Assembly (NCBI GenBank): GCA_002705265.1
Contig: PAHR01000001.1
Span: 1-62,964 of the forward strand
Direction: 5' to 3'
DNA: 62,964 bases
Source of the DNA: Pelagibacteraceae bacterium
GTDB lineage: Bacteria; Pseudomonadota; Alphaproteobacteria; HIMB59
A program made the translations under genes and the position numbers. Under the pieces are notes generated by a model. That model searched no databases, was not told where the DNA came from, and saw nothing but the letters and a program-made list of their open reading frames with translations. This document shows, in pieces, positions 38,758-47,710 of this stretch (positions within the stretch are counted from its first letter, which is position 1; each line of letters opens with the position of its first letter).

Positions 38758-39699
38758 ATGAATATTTTAATTACAGGAGGGTGCGGATTTGTTGGCTCTG
38801 CTCTTATTAAGGATCTTTTGGCCCAAGGTCATAGTATTACAAATATTGACACCCAATGGTTTGGTATTAATTTAGAAGATCATAGAAAATTAATTAATAT
38901 TAAATCAGATATAAGGAATATAGAGGGAATTGATTTTCAGGGATTTGAAGCAGTAGTCCACCTTGCTAATATAGCTAATGACCCTGGTGTTGAGCTCAAT
39001 CAAAATCTTTCATGGGAAGTTAATGTTCTCGCTGGTAAAAAACTCATAGAACAGGCAATTAAAAATAATATTAAAAAGTTTATATATGCAAGTTCAGGAA
39101 GTGTTTATGGCATTAAAGACGAAAAAGATGTAACTGAAGATTTAGATCTAGTTCCAATATCTACATATAACAAAACTAAAATGGTGGCTGAGAGACTTTT
39201 TCTAAGTTACTCATCACAAATAGACTTTTATGCATTAAGGCCTGCTACGGTTTGTGGACTATCACCTAGAATGAGATTAGATGTCAGTGTAAACTTACTT
39301 ACTTATCAAGCACTTTCTAAAGGAAAAATATCTTTATTTGGTGGGTCTCAAATACGTCCAAATATTCATATAAAAGATATGGTTAATGCTTATAAACATT
39401 TATTATTTAATAATGTAAAACCAGATATTTATAATGCTGGATTTGAAAATTATTCACTTAGAGAAATATCTGAAATGATACAAAAAAAAACAAATTGTAG
39501 CATTGAAGTCACGAATAACAATGATCCAAGGTCTTACAGGCAGAATTCTGACAAAATCATTTCCACTGGATTTGAAAAAAAATATTCAGTTCAAGATGCC
39601 ATAAACGAAATAGTTGAAGCTTATAATAAAAAACAAATAATAGACAAAGATATTTATTATACAGTTAAATGGATGAAAAAACTGGGCTTAAATAACTAG
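38758..39699 (+). CDS. NAD-dependent nucleotide-sugar epimerase/reductase (SDR)
   Basis: Extended SDR, 313 residues. TGGCGFVGSAL (~6-16), VVHLANIANDPG (~66-77), YASSGSVYG (~112-120), and a Tyr/Lys pair in STYNKTKMVAE near residue 140. The Shine-Dalgarno sequence AAGGAG (38742-38747) is 10 bases upstream of the ATG, one of few strong ones in this window. It may be the epimerase or reductase that follows the preceding dehydratase (DmhB-like step). Convergent with the ADH; the two stops abut. Confidence 0.75.
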   Translation: MNILITGGCGFVGSALIKDLLAQGHSITNIDTQWFGINLEDHRKLINIKSDIRNIEGIDFQGFEAVVHLANIANDPGVELNQNLSWEVNVLAGKKLIEQAIKNNIKKFIYASSGSVYGIKDEKDVTEDLDLVPISTYNKTKMVAERLFLSYSSQIDFYALRPATVCGLSPRMRLDVSVNLLTYQALSKGKISLFGGSQIRPNIHIKDMVNAYKHLLFNNVKPDIYNAGFENYSLREISEMIQKKTNCSIEVTNNNDPRSYRQNSDKIISTGFEKKYSVQDAINEIVEAYNKKQIIDKDIYYTVKWMKKLGLNN

Positions 39700-40728
39700 T
39701 CAATCATTTAAACATTTTATTATAGGTCTTAAGTTAAGACCCTTTTTTAAATCATTTATAGCAATATTAATGTCTTTAAGCTTATAAATTTTTTTTGCTA
39801 AAGGATTTATTAAATTACGAGAATTGATAGTAATTTTTTTTAAATCATTCATATTTTTATCTAAATTCATCCAACCACCCCATGATCCAACTATATTTTT
39901 ACCTTTTATTAAATCATGTGGGTCTAAAGATATCTTATCATTGTGATTTGGATGAGATGAGAATACTAGCAATCCATCATCTTTAAGTAATTTAAAAGCA
40001 TTCTCTATTGTTTTTTTTAATCCAGCAGACTCAAAAATAAAATCATATTTTTTATCATTAATTTTAGAGATTTTTGTATAGAAATTATTTCTATGATTTT
40101 TTTCAATATATTTTTTTTTACTAGCATTTGTGTCAAAAATAATAATATTATTTTTCTTAAAATAATTTTTTAAAGCTAAGTAAGAAAAAAAACCAACTCC
40201 GCCTAAGCCATAAATTAATATATTTTTATTTTTTATAGATTTGATTTTTTTAATTACTGGACCAGCGCCAGTTGGTATAGCGCATCCAAATAGAGAAGCC
40301 TCTTTAAAATTAATGAATTTTGGTTTTTTAAAAACTCTATTTTCTGAAACAATTGAAAATTCAGAAAAAGTAGTTATAAATCCAGAATTTATTTTTTCAC
40401 CTTTATTATTTTCGTAAAAATCTATTTTACTATCTAATCCCTTGCCTTTTATCCAAGAAAGAATAACTTGATCTCCTTTTTTTACTTTTTTTACACTTGG
40501 TCCAATGTCATAAACTTCACCAGAAGCTTCATGACCAAGCATGTGTGGGATCCATTTTTTATTATTACGCTCCCCAGCTATTTCCATTAACTGACTTCTA
40601 CAAATACTGGTATAATGTATTTTTACTAATACTTGCCCTTTATTTATTTTTGGAAATTTTATATTTTCAATACTTAATGGTTGGTTAATTTTTCTTAAAA
40701 TTGCAGCTTTAAAATATTTTTTTTCCAT
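39700..40728 (-). CDS. zinc-type alcohol dehydrogenase (MDR family)
   Basis: Medium-chain dehydrogenase, 342 residues. It shows SICRSQLMEI (~38-47) with the catalytic Cys, HMLGHEASGEV (~57-67), KKGDQVILSW (~82-91) and the coenzyme motif GLGGVGFFS near residue 170. The four-Cys structural zinc lobe of classical ADH is not visible. A good AAAGGA ribosome site (40737-40742) precedes the ATG. It is the last gene of the long minus-strand operon 39.7-49.3 kb and may oxidise or reduce a sugar or a two-carbon branch. Confidence 0.8.
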   Translation of the reverse strand: MEKKYFKAAILRKINQPLSIENIKFPKINKGQVLVKIHYTSICRSQLMEIAGERNNKKWIPHMLGHEASGEVYDIGPSVKKVKKGDQVILSWIKGKGLDSKIDFYENNKGEKINSGFITTFSEFSIVSENRVFKKPKFINFKEASLFGCAIPTGAGPVIKKIKSIKNKNILIYGLGGVGFFSYLALKNYFKKNNIIIFDTNASKKKYIEKNHRNNFYTKISKINDKKYDFIFESAGLKKTIENAFKLLKDDGLLVFSSHPNHNDKISLDPHDLIKGKNIVGSWGGWMNLDKNMNDLKKITINSRNLINPLAKKIYKLKDINIAINDLKKGLNLRPIIKCLND

Positions 40729-40733
40729 TTTCT

Positions 40734-41801
40734 TTATCCTTTAATACCAATGATTTTATTTGCCTCTTCAATAATACCATTTGTATCACCATTCCAGTAA
40801 ATTTTATGATTTTTGCAAAGAAATTTATAGTTTTCTCCAACAGTTTGACCAATATCATTAAAAAATTTCTTACTTAAATTTGGCATGTGATCATGGGTTT
40901 TAAGGTGAGTTACCGATGCAGAATTTTTGTTTAATTGAGATGCTGCTGCTGTCCCTGAATGTGGAAAAAAATTTACTTTTGCTATTTCGTAAATAGCAAT
41001 TCTATAATTCATTATTAGTGCACATTCTTCTAAAAAAGCAAATTGGCTTAGTTTTTGTCTATGACTTTCATCATTAATATTATCTGTGTCAGGAATGATA
41101 TAAACCTTATAATTAAGTTTTTTGTAATATTCAGCTATCTTTAACCAAAATTCTATATCGCTATCTCTTTCCTTTTCATAGTTATAACTTCTCAAAGTAA
41201 TTGTGATTACTTTGTTTAAGTCTGTTGAATTATCAATTGTTTTTAATTTAAGCTTAATTTCTTCAATAATATTTTTTTTAATTTTTATGCCATCATAATC
41301 CTCACATTTATTTAAATATTTGAATAAATATTTATAATTGAAATAAGATATTTTGTTTGAAAAATTATATGAAAAAAAAATACCATCATTAAATTTTTTA
41401 ATATCTTTTATATCTTCAAAGAATATTGCTTCTAAGCAGTTATCAAAACTTTAACTTAAAGGTATAAGCATAGATTTAATTCTATTATTTAATTGTGATA
41501 CAGAAAGAGGAAACCAATTTTTATAATCTTTTCTTTTTCTTTTTATAATGATTACTCTAAACATTATATTGTTTTTTTTTGCAAATTTATCTACTTGTAG
41601 CATGGCGAATGCAAAATCAAAAGTAGGAGACTCAAAATTTAAATCATACAAAACATTTATTTCTAAAGTATTTTTATCTATATTGGTGTTATAATTAGAA
41701 AAAAAAAAGTCTTTAAAATTTCTTACAAATTTTGTTTGAGGGTATTTTAATTCACTTAACGATCTTAATATAAAGTTAACAAGTGTGTATTGTCTAATCA
41801 T
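40734..41801 (-). pseudogene. conserved polysaccharide-locus protein (GT-B-like), interrupted by an in-frame TAA
   Basis: A single frame of about 355 codons from ATG at 41801 to the stop near 40734 is broken only by TAA at 41453-41451 (context PLS-stop-SFDN). The stretch between the stop and the later TTG at 41195 is fully open and protein-like, so this is one gene. The upstream part has INVLYDLNFESPTFDFAFAM; the downstream part has VITITLRSYNYEKERDSD, YIIPDTDN and FPHSGTAAAS, a layout I associate with uncharacterised proteins of polysaccharide loci. An AGGA site lies 4 bases before the ATG. Either a recent nonsense mutation or a read-error. Confidence 0.7.
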
Positions 41802-41829
41802 ATTTTCCTAAAAAACATTATCAAATAAT

Positions 41830-43521
41830 TTAGTATGGCCACATTTCATTAAGAGGAAGTGGATAATTTTTTTTGCCAATATGATATTTTTGTCTAAAAA
41901 GCTCTCCTTGATTTTCTTGAACAACCAATTCACAAATTATTGGTTTATTGAATGTAGTTAATTTTTTAATACCTTTTTGTATATCTTTGGTTTTGTCAAT
42001 TTTTATAAAATCAAAACCAAATCCTTTAGCAACGTTACCTATATTTGGCATCTTTAAAGACCATTTAGGGTGAGTGCCATAGTACTTATTTTTTAAAAAA
42101 CCTTGCTGGGTTTGCCTAATAGCTAAGTAGCCGTTGTTATTAACAACTATAATTACCGCTGGTATATTTTCTGACTTAATTGTTTGTAAATCTTGAATAT
42201 TCATTAAAAAACTTCCGTCTCCAATGATGCAATATAGTTTTTTAAAAAGATTAGATTTATAAGCTCCGATAGTTTCTGCTAGTCCAGTTCCCATAGCTGA
42301 CATTCCAGAAGAACATATTACTCTTTGATTTGATTTTATACTTAAGCTTTGAAATCCTGTATAAAGGGCTGTTCCACCACCATCAACAATAAAACAGCTT
42401 TTCATGGGTGACTGGCTTGTAAGTTTGTAATAAAAGATATTTGAATTAGGTTTTATATTTGATTTTGGCATATACCAGTTTAATTTTTTAAAATTTTTTG
42501 TATCTTTAGAATTTTTACTAGTAAGATTCTTGAAAACAAAAAAAAACTTTTCAAGCGATTCATTAAACTTATAATCAAATTTAATACTAAGGTTATTGAG
42601 TTGGTCAGGATCAATATTAATTATAGCCTTTTTGCTTTTTGGAGCATATTCTTTTGTTAAAGTAGTTGTATGAGGAATACTTAAATGAGTGCCAAGACAC
42701 AAAATAAAATCAGAATCAAATACAGCTTTATTGGCTCCTCTTTGGCCTCTCATGCCAATAATACCTAAATTATTTTTATAATTTGTAGGTAAATAGTCAG
42801 CAGCAGTCCATGTCGTAACGAAATTAAATTTTTTATTTTTAATAATTTTAAGATAATCTTTTAATTTGCCAGAAAGTCTAAGTCCATAACCAAGTATTAA
42901 AAGAGGATTTTTTGAAAGATTAAATTCTTTAGAAAATTTTGAATAATTATTTTTTGTTTTATTTTTATTTAAATTTTTAAAACTATAATTTTTAGGTTCT
43001 TTAATTAACTCCCATTGTAAATTCAGTGGAATATCAATCCAAACTGGCCCTGGTCTTCCACTGATCGCAATTTCGTATGATTCCTTAAGAATACAATAAA
43101 ATTTATTTTTATCGTTTACAAAAGTAGCTTTTTTAGCAATTGGTTTAACAATATCAACAATTTTTGATTCTTGAGTTCCAATCTGCCTTACTTTTTTTCC
43201 ATAAGAAACATGATCTGTTCTAACTTGCCCAGAAATAAAGATACAGGGTATAGAATCTTGCCAAGCAGCTAGTAATCCTGTAATAGCATTTGTTCCTCCT
43301 GGCCCAGAAGTAACAACTACTAGGGAAGGTTTTGATGTTAGTTTAGAACAAGCAACTCCAGCAAGGGCAGAAGATTCCTCATGATGATTGTAAGTAACAT
43401 CTATTTTATACTTCTCAAGAGAGTCAAATATATGTGCAACAGCACCCCCTTGAAGTCCGAAAGCTTTTTTATTCCCATTTACTTTAAAAAACTTTGCAAG
43501 GCAGTCTGTAAGTTTAATCAT
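41830..43521 (-). CDS. thiamine-diphosphate enzyme, acetolactate synthase-like (candidate two-carbon branch transferase)
   Basis: Full three-domain TPP enzyme (about 563 residues). The catalytic Glu48 is in NHHEESSALAG, the central domain has SGPGGTNAITGLL (~88-100), and the TPP motif is GDGSFLMNIQ...NNNGY near residues 430-465. I start it at ATG 43521 because the longer frame to 43575 overlaps the SDR gene. IlvB for branched amino acids usually sits with ilvN/ilvC, which are absent here. AHAS-like YerE attaches a two-carbon unit from pyruvate to a keto-deoxysugar to make yersiniose; the context (SDR, ADH, C-methyltransferase) suggests a similar role. Confidence 0.75.
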   Translation of the reverse strand: MIKLTDCLAKFFKVNGNKKAFGLQGGAVAHIFDSLEKYKIDVTYNHHEESSALAGVACSKLTSKPSLVVVTSGPGGTNAITGLLAAWQDSIPCIFISGQVRTDHVSYGKKVRQIGTQESKIVDIVKPIAKKATFVNDKNKFYCILKESYEIAISGRPGPVWIDIPLNLQWELIKEPKNYSFKNLNKNKTKNNYSKFSKEFNLSKNPLLILGYGLRLSGKLKDYLKIIKNKKFNFVTTWTAADYLPTNYKNNLGIIGMRGQRGANKAVFDSDFILCLGTHLSIPHTTTLTKEYAPKSKKAIINIDPDQLNNLSIKFDYKFNESLEKFFFVFKNLTSKNSKDTKNFKKLNWYMPKSNIKPNSNIFYYKLTSQSPMKSCFIVDGGGTALYTGFQSLSIKSNQRVICSSGMSAMGTGLAETIGAYKSNLFKKLYCIIGDGSFLMNIQDLQTIKSENIPAVIIVVNNNGYLAIRQTQQGFLKNKYYGTHPKWSLKMPNIGNVAKGFGFDFIKIDKTKDIQKGIKKLTTFNKPIICELVVQENQGELFRQKYHIGKKNYPLPLNEMWPY

Positions 43522-43525
43522 TTTT

Positions 43526-44314
43526 TTAAGTAAGATAATTATGATACATAAAATGCCTTGATTGACCAGCATCAACAGGAACTATAGCTCCATGAGAAAA
43601 AGATGCTAATTCAGAACAGTAAAATAAAACTACAGGAGAAATTTCATCGACTTCAGCAAATCTTCCTAACGGACTTCTTTCTCTTAAATATTTTTCTGCA
43701 TGCGCAGGGTTATCTTTTAAAACTTTATCCCAATGTCCGCCTTTAGTTAAAGTTACTCCTGGAAAAATTGCGCTCATAACAACATTGTTACATTCTGTTG
43801 CTAATATTCTTCCCATCGTTCTTGTATAAGCAGTTAAAGCTGCTTTTGAAACTGTATAAGTAACCGGTCCACTATTTTCTAGTCCAGCACAAGAAGTTAT
43901 ATTAACTATTCTACCCCAATCTTGATTCTTCATATAATCAACAACATGATTAGTAATTTGAACATGTACTTCAAAATTCAAATTCATAATTTTTCTCCAA
44001 TCCTCAATTTCACAATAAGGATTTGTGATATTTAAGTTATGACCAGCATTATTTACCAAAATATCAATTTCTTTATTCGATAATTGTTCTTTAAAATTTA
44101 AAAACCAATCTTCATCAAAAAAATCTAGTAAAATTCCTTCAACACTTATTGGGAGTTTAGATAGTTTTTCTTTTAATAAATCTATTGACTCTTTTTTTCT
44201 CGATGTGACTAAAAGATTAACACCTTCTTTTGCAAGTAGTTCAGAAATTGACTCGCCGATCCCATTACAACCGCCTGTAACTAAAGCAGTTTTTCCTTTA
44301 ATTCCTAAATCCAT
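43526..44314 (-). CDS. short-chain dehydrogenase/reductase
   Basis: Classical SDR of 262 residues. Cofactor motif TGGCNGIGES (~13-22), NNAGHN (~87-92), catalytic Ser in NITSCAGLENSG near residue 138 and YTVSK near residue 153. The C-terminal SHGAIVPVDAGQSRH is typical of FabG-like enzymes. It begins 2 bases after the C-methyltransferase stop. It might reduce the ketone created when a carbon branch is added; that is inference. Confidence 0.87.
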   Translation of the reverse strand: MDLGIKGKTALVTGGCNGIGESISELLAKEGVNLLVTSRKKESIDLLKEKLSKLPISVEGILLDFFDEDWFLNFKEQLSNKEIDILVNNAGHNLNITNPYCEIEDWRKIMNLNFEVHVQITNHVVDYMKNQDWGRIVNITSCAGLENSGPVTYTVSKAALTAYTRTMGRILATECNNVVMSAIFPGVTLTKGGHWDKVLKDNPAHAEKYLRERSPLGRFAEVDEISPVVLFYCSELASFSHGAIVPVDAGQSRHFMYHNYLT

Positions 44315-44316
44315 GA

Positions 44317-45474
44317 TTAATTAATTAATATAGGATTTATAATATTTTTGATACCTAATTTACTCAACTTGTTATAAATGTTTCTGTTTGAAATCTTAGT
44401 ACTTACAGAAGTAATGATAATATTTGAATTTTTTTTCATATTATCTATTGATACAATTTGAGCATTAATATTAGGAAATTTTTTATTAAATTTTTCAGTA
44501 TTTTCCTCAAAAATAAAATCTAAATTTTTTATAAATGGTAAATTATATGCCAAAGTAGGGACCATTAGCCCAGCACCAAATCCACTAAAATCAATTTGCA
44601 AATTAGATAAAGTATCATTTAATTTTCCATAGTAGTTATAAAAATCCTCATATGCATTTTTAAATATTTCTTTATCTATATTTACAAATGATAATTGCTT
44701 TGCTTCAGAGGATTTTTTACAAAAAACTCTTAAAGTACCGTAAAGTGACTCATCATACTCAAAATTTTTAATATTTAAGCCATATTTTTTTAATATAAGG
44801 CTTATAGATTTGAGTGAAAAAAGATTTAAATGTTGATGGGTAATTTGATCGAATCTTAAATATTCTATTTGTTTTTCAATAGATGGAAATTGCAAAAAAC
44901 ATTGATCATCATCTTTCATTGCAGCAGATATTTTTGAAATTAGATCATTTGGGTCCTCTAGATGTTCAATAGTATGACTACTACATATAATTTTAGAGTC
45001 ATTTTTGAATTCAATTAAATCCATATCATCAAAAAAGGATTTAATTAAAATTACATTTTCCGGTCCAGAAGCATTGGGGTCGATATTAATTAATTTAGTA
45101 TCTTTAAGATTATATAGTTTAAAAAAAGTTGAGTCATTTCCACCAATATCAATAAAAGATGAAAAATTTTCAAAATTTGTATTAGAGTTTATAAATTTAG
45201 AAAAATTCTCTAGACAATTAATTGCACCAGCACTAGCTGAAGTAGTTGTCCAGTAATTTTGATATACATATCTAATATCAAGAATTTTTTTTAAATAGGC
45301 ATGATTACATTTCACACAAAACTGGTAAATTTGATCCTCGAAGAATTGTTTCTCATCGTGATTTTTTGATGTTTCAAGAAATATCTCTGTAATAGGGTAT
45401 TTTGGAAGATTTATGTCTTCTGTCTCTTTACCATTACAAACTATGCACTTTTCTTGAATTTTATGTTTAATCAT
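44317..45474 (-). CDS. NDP-sugar C-methyltransferase (TylC3-type)
   Basis: 385 residues in three parts: an N-terminal zinc-binding domain with CIVCNG (~10-15) and CVKCNHAYL (~53-61), a central SAM domain with IDIGGNDSTFFKLY near residue 107 and SHTIEHLEDP near residue 165, and a C-terminal domain with SLYGTLRVFCKK near residue 250 and SGFGAGLMVPTLAYN near residue 290. This architecture is that of NDP-hexose 3-C-methyltransferases, which add a methyl branch to sugar carbon 3. A strong AAAGGAG ribosome site lies 5 bases before the ATG. Confidence 0.83.
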   Translation of the reverse strand: MIKHKIQEKCIVCNGKETEDINLPKYPITEIFLETSKNHDEKQFFEDQIYQFCVKCNHAYLKKILDIRYVYQNYWTTTSASAGAINCLENFSKFINSNTNFENFSSFIDIGGNDSTFFKLYNLKDTKLINIDPNASGPENVILIKSFFDDMDLIEFKNDSKIICSSHTIEHLEDPNDLISKISAAMKDDDQCFLQFPSIEKQIEYLRFDQITHQHLNLFSLKSISLILKKYGLNIKNFEYDESLYGTLRVFCKKSSEAKQLSFVNIDKEIFKNAYEDFYNYYGKLNDTLSNLQIDFSGFGAGLMVPTLAYNLPFIKNLDFIFEENTEKFNKKFPNINAQIVSIDNMKKNSNIIITSVSTKISNRNIYNKLSKLGIKNIINPILIN

Positions 45475-46646
45475 AAATACTCCTTTAATAATATAAATTT
45501 TTTTAATTCTGCTATACCCAATTTAATTGTATTAGATGAAGTAGCAAAAGAAAATCTTATATATCCTCTTCCATTTCTTCCAAAAAATGATCCTGGACAT
45601 GTAGCTACACCTCTTTTTTTTAATAATTTTTTTGAAAATTTTACATCATCAATGGCGAGTTTTTTTATATTTACAAATATATAAAAAGCTCCATTTGGTT
45701 TTAAACAACTGATGTTTTCAATTTTACTAATTAACTTAAATATCAAATCCCTTTTTTCCTTTAAGTCTTCAACTATATTTTTTATTTCGAGTTGACTTGA
45801 ATTTAAAGCTTTTATTGCAGCTATTTGAATAAAAGGAGATACACAGGAAGTGGTTGTCTCCAATAATAATTGCATTTTTTCAACTAATTTCGATGGAGCA
45901 GTGATTGCACCTATTCTCCAACCAGTCATAGCGTAGGATTTACTTAAGGAATGAACAACTATAGTTGTTGTTTTACATTTGTCTAAAACACTGGGTGAAA
46001 AGAATCGAGATTTTTCGTAAACCAATCTCCCATATACCTCATCACTTATTAAAAAGATTTTATTTTTTTTTGCAATTTTAAATATGTTTGTAATATTTTC
46101 TTTAGTCAGTAAAGAGCCAGTTGGGTTATTAGGTGAATTAATAATGATAGCTTTTGTCTTTTTTGAAATTTTGTCTTTCAGCTCACTTAAATTAACTTGA
46201 AAATTATTTTTTTCGCTTAAATTATAAAAAATAGGTTTCAAATTAAGCATTTTAATTATAGATAAATAAGAAACAAAAGAAGGATCTGAAATTAAAATTT
46301 CATCTCCAGCATCAGCTATACAATATAAAGAATAAAATATTTGAACGTTAGCACCTTGAGTAACTAAAATTTGGTTTAAATTAGGTTCAAATTTTCTAGA
46401 TAATTTGAATCTTTTAACAGCCGCTTTTTTAAATTTTTCTAACCCCCCAGATCCACTATAATGAGTTATTCCATCTCTCAGAGATTTAATACAACTGTCA
46501 ACAACTTTTTTTGGAGTATCGTAACTTGGATCGCCTATTTCAAAATGATATATTTTTTTTCCTTTTAATTTTAATTTATTTGCCTCATCAAGAATCTGAA
46601 ACATTTGTTGACCCATCAATCTATTGGAATTTTTAGAAAGCATCAT
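45471..46646 (-). CDS. class I/II PLP aminotransferase (aspartate aminotransferase-like)
   Basis: 391 residues. HFEIGDPSYDTP (~34-45), THYSGSGGLEKF (~61-72), INSPNNPTGSLLT near residue 167, ISDEVYGRLVY near residue 200 and the catalytic Lys in SLSKSYAMTGWRIG near residue 235. Fold-type I aminotransferase of the AspC/AlaA kind. Between E1-beta and a C-methyltransferase gene it may provide or use the 2-oxo acid consumed by the TPP enzymes, or aminate the sugar product. Start either ATG 46646 or the next codon, ATG 46643. Confidence 0.85.
   Translation of the reverse strand: MMLSKNSNRLMGQQMFQILDEANKLKLKGKKIYHFEIGDPSYDTPKKVVDSCIKSLRDGITHYSGSGGLEKFKKAAVKRFKLSRKFEPNLNQILVTQGANVQIFYSLYCIADAGDEILISDPSFVSYLSIIKMLNLKPIFYNLSEKNNFQVNLSELKDKISKKTKAIIINSPNNPTGSLLTKENITNIFKIAKKNKIFLISDEVYGRLVYEKSRFFSPSVLDKCKTTTIVVHSLSKSYAMTGWRIGAITAPSKLVEKMQLLLETTTSCVSPFIQIAAIKALNSSQLEIKNIVEDLKEKRDLIFKLISKIENISCLKPNGAFYIFVNIKKLAIDDVKFSKKLLKKRGVATCPGSFFGRNGRGYIRFSFATSSNTIKLGIAELKKFILLKEYL
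45480..45486 (-). promoter_or_regulatory. strong Shine-Dalgarno for the C-methyltransferase
   Basis: On the minus strand the sequence reads AAAGGAG, then 5 bases, then ATG (45474). It lies inside the last codons of the upstream aminotransferase gene. Most starts in this window lack such a site. Confidence 0.7.
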
Positions 46647-46654
46647 GAATTTTT

Positions 46655-47710
46655 TTAAAAAGGACCTTTAAAAGTTTTATTTGGTATATCATGTTTTTCA
46701 TCTTTATTATTAATAAAACTATAACTACCTTTAAATTTTAACATTTGTAAAACTTTCTTAACTATAACTTTATAATCATTGTAATATTCTTTTGTCATAT
46801 AATAGCTTGTTGGTTCAGGGATGTTTGGCATTCCAATTATCTCAGGTTTATTTTTTAGCTTAAAAGTGTTTAATGAAGAGTGTGTAATAATAGCAGAACT
46901 AACAGAAAATAACTCTGTTCCAGTATCAACACAAAGAATTGAACCAGTCTTGTTAACGGATTTATTTATTGTATTAAAATCTATTGGTCTAATAGTTCTT
47001 AAATCTACAATTTCTATTTCAATTCCTAGTTTTTTTAAAAAGATACCTGCTTTAATTGCCTCTAAAGTCATATAAGACATTGTACATACAGTAATATCCT
47101 TACCTTTTTTGATAACTTTACTTTTACCTAATTGGTTTTTTTTATAATTATTGTCGTACTTTCCCTCTGCAAAATGTAACCATCGATGCTCTAGAAATAT
47201 AACTGGATCAGGATCAAAGATAGAGCTATACAATAAATTTTTACCGTCATTAGGTGTTGAGGGAATTACTACTTTAAGACCAGGTATTTGCGCAAATAAA
47301 CTATTCAAATTTTGAGAATGAGTTGGGCCTTGACCCCAACCTCTACCTATAATTAGTCTAATACATATTGGTATATTAATTTTACCACCAAACATATAAT
47401 GATACTTTGCTGCTCCATTTATAATTTGATCGAGACTTAGTAAGGCAAAATCTAATCTTTGATGAGTTAAAACAGGAATAAAACCATTCATTGATGCTCC
47501 AATAGCAAATCCAGTTATGGCATTTTCTGAAGCAGGTATGTCAAAAACTCTTGAGTCTCCAAATTTTTTTTTAAGCCCTGTAGTTGTTCCAAAAATTCCC
47601 TTAGGATCCGTAGCGCCAAGCCCAAAGCAAATTACTTTTTTATTACTTAACATTGCTTTGCTTAAAGTATTATTAATGAGTTTAGCGAATGAAGCAGTTT
47701 TCTTAATCAT
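46655..47710 (-). CDS. 2-oxoacid dehydrogenase E1 beta-like subunit (orphan)
   Basis: 351 residues resembling the beta subunit of pyruvate/acetoin dehydrogenase or the C-terminal half of transketolase-like enzymes. AENAITGFAIGASMNG near residues 61-76 holds the beta-subunit Glu that contacts TPP, HQRLDFAL (~83-90), GQGPTHSQNLN near residue 126 and VDLRTIRPID near residue 235. It is coupled to the alpha gene by ATGA overlap. No E2 (lipoyl acyltransferase) or E3 gene is near, so a role in central carbon metabolism is unlikely; avilamycin-type AviB1/AviB2 proteins set the precedent for sugar branching. Confidence 0.82.
   Translation of the reverse strand: MIKKTASFAKLINNTLSKAMLSNKKVICFGLGATDPKGIFGTTTGLKKKFGDSRVFDIPASENAITGFAIGASMNGFIPVLTHQRLDFALLSLDQIINGAAKYHYMFGGKINIPICIRLIIGRGWGQGPTHSQNLNSLFAQIPGLKVVIPSTPNDGKNLLYSSIFDPDPVIFLEHRWLHFAEGKYDNNYKKNQLGKSKVIKKGKDITVCTMSYMTLEAIKAGIFLKKLGIEIEIVDLRTIRPIDFNTINKSVNKTGSILCVDTGTELFSVSSAIITHSSLNTFKLKNKPEIIGMPNIPEPTSYYMTKEYYNDYKVIVKKVLQMLKFKGSYSFINNKDEKHDIPNKTFKGPF

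Noticed and set aside
43522-43575. N-terminal extension of the AHAS-like TPP gene
   Set aside because: It overlaps the SDR coding region and encodes a hydrophobic stretch not found in the family; ATG 43521 fits the normal N-terminus.
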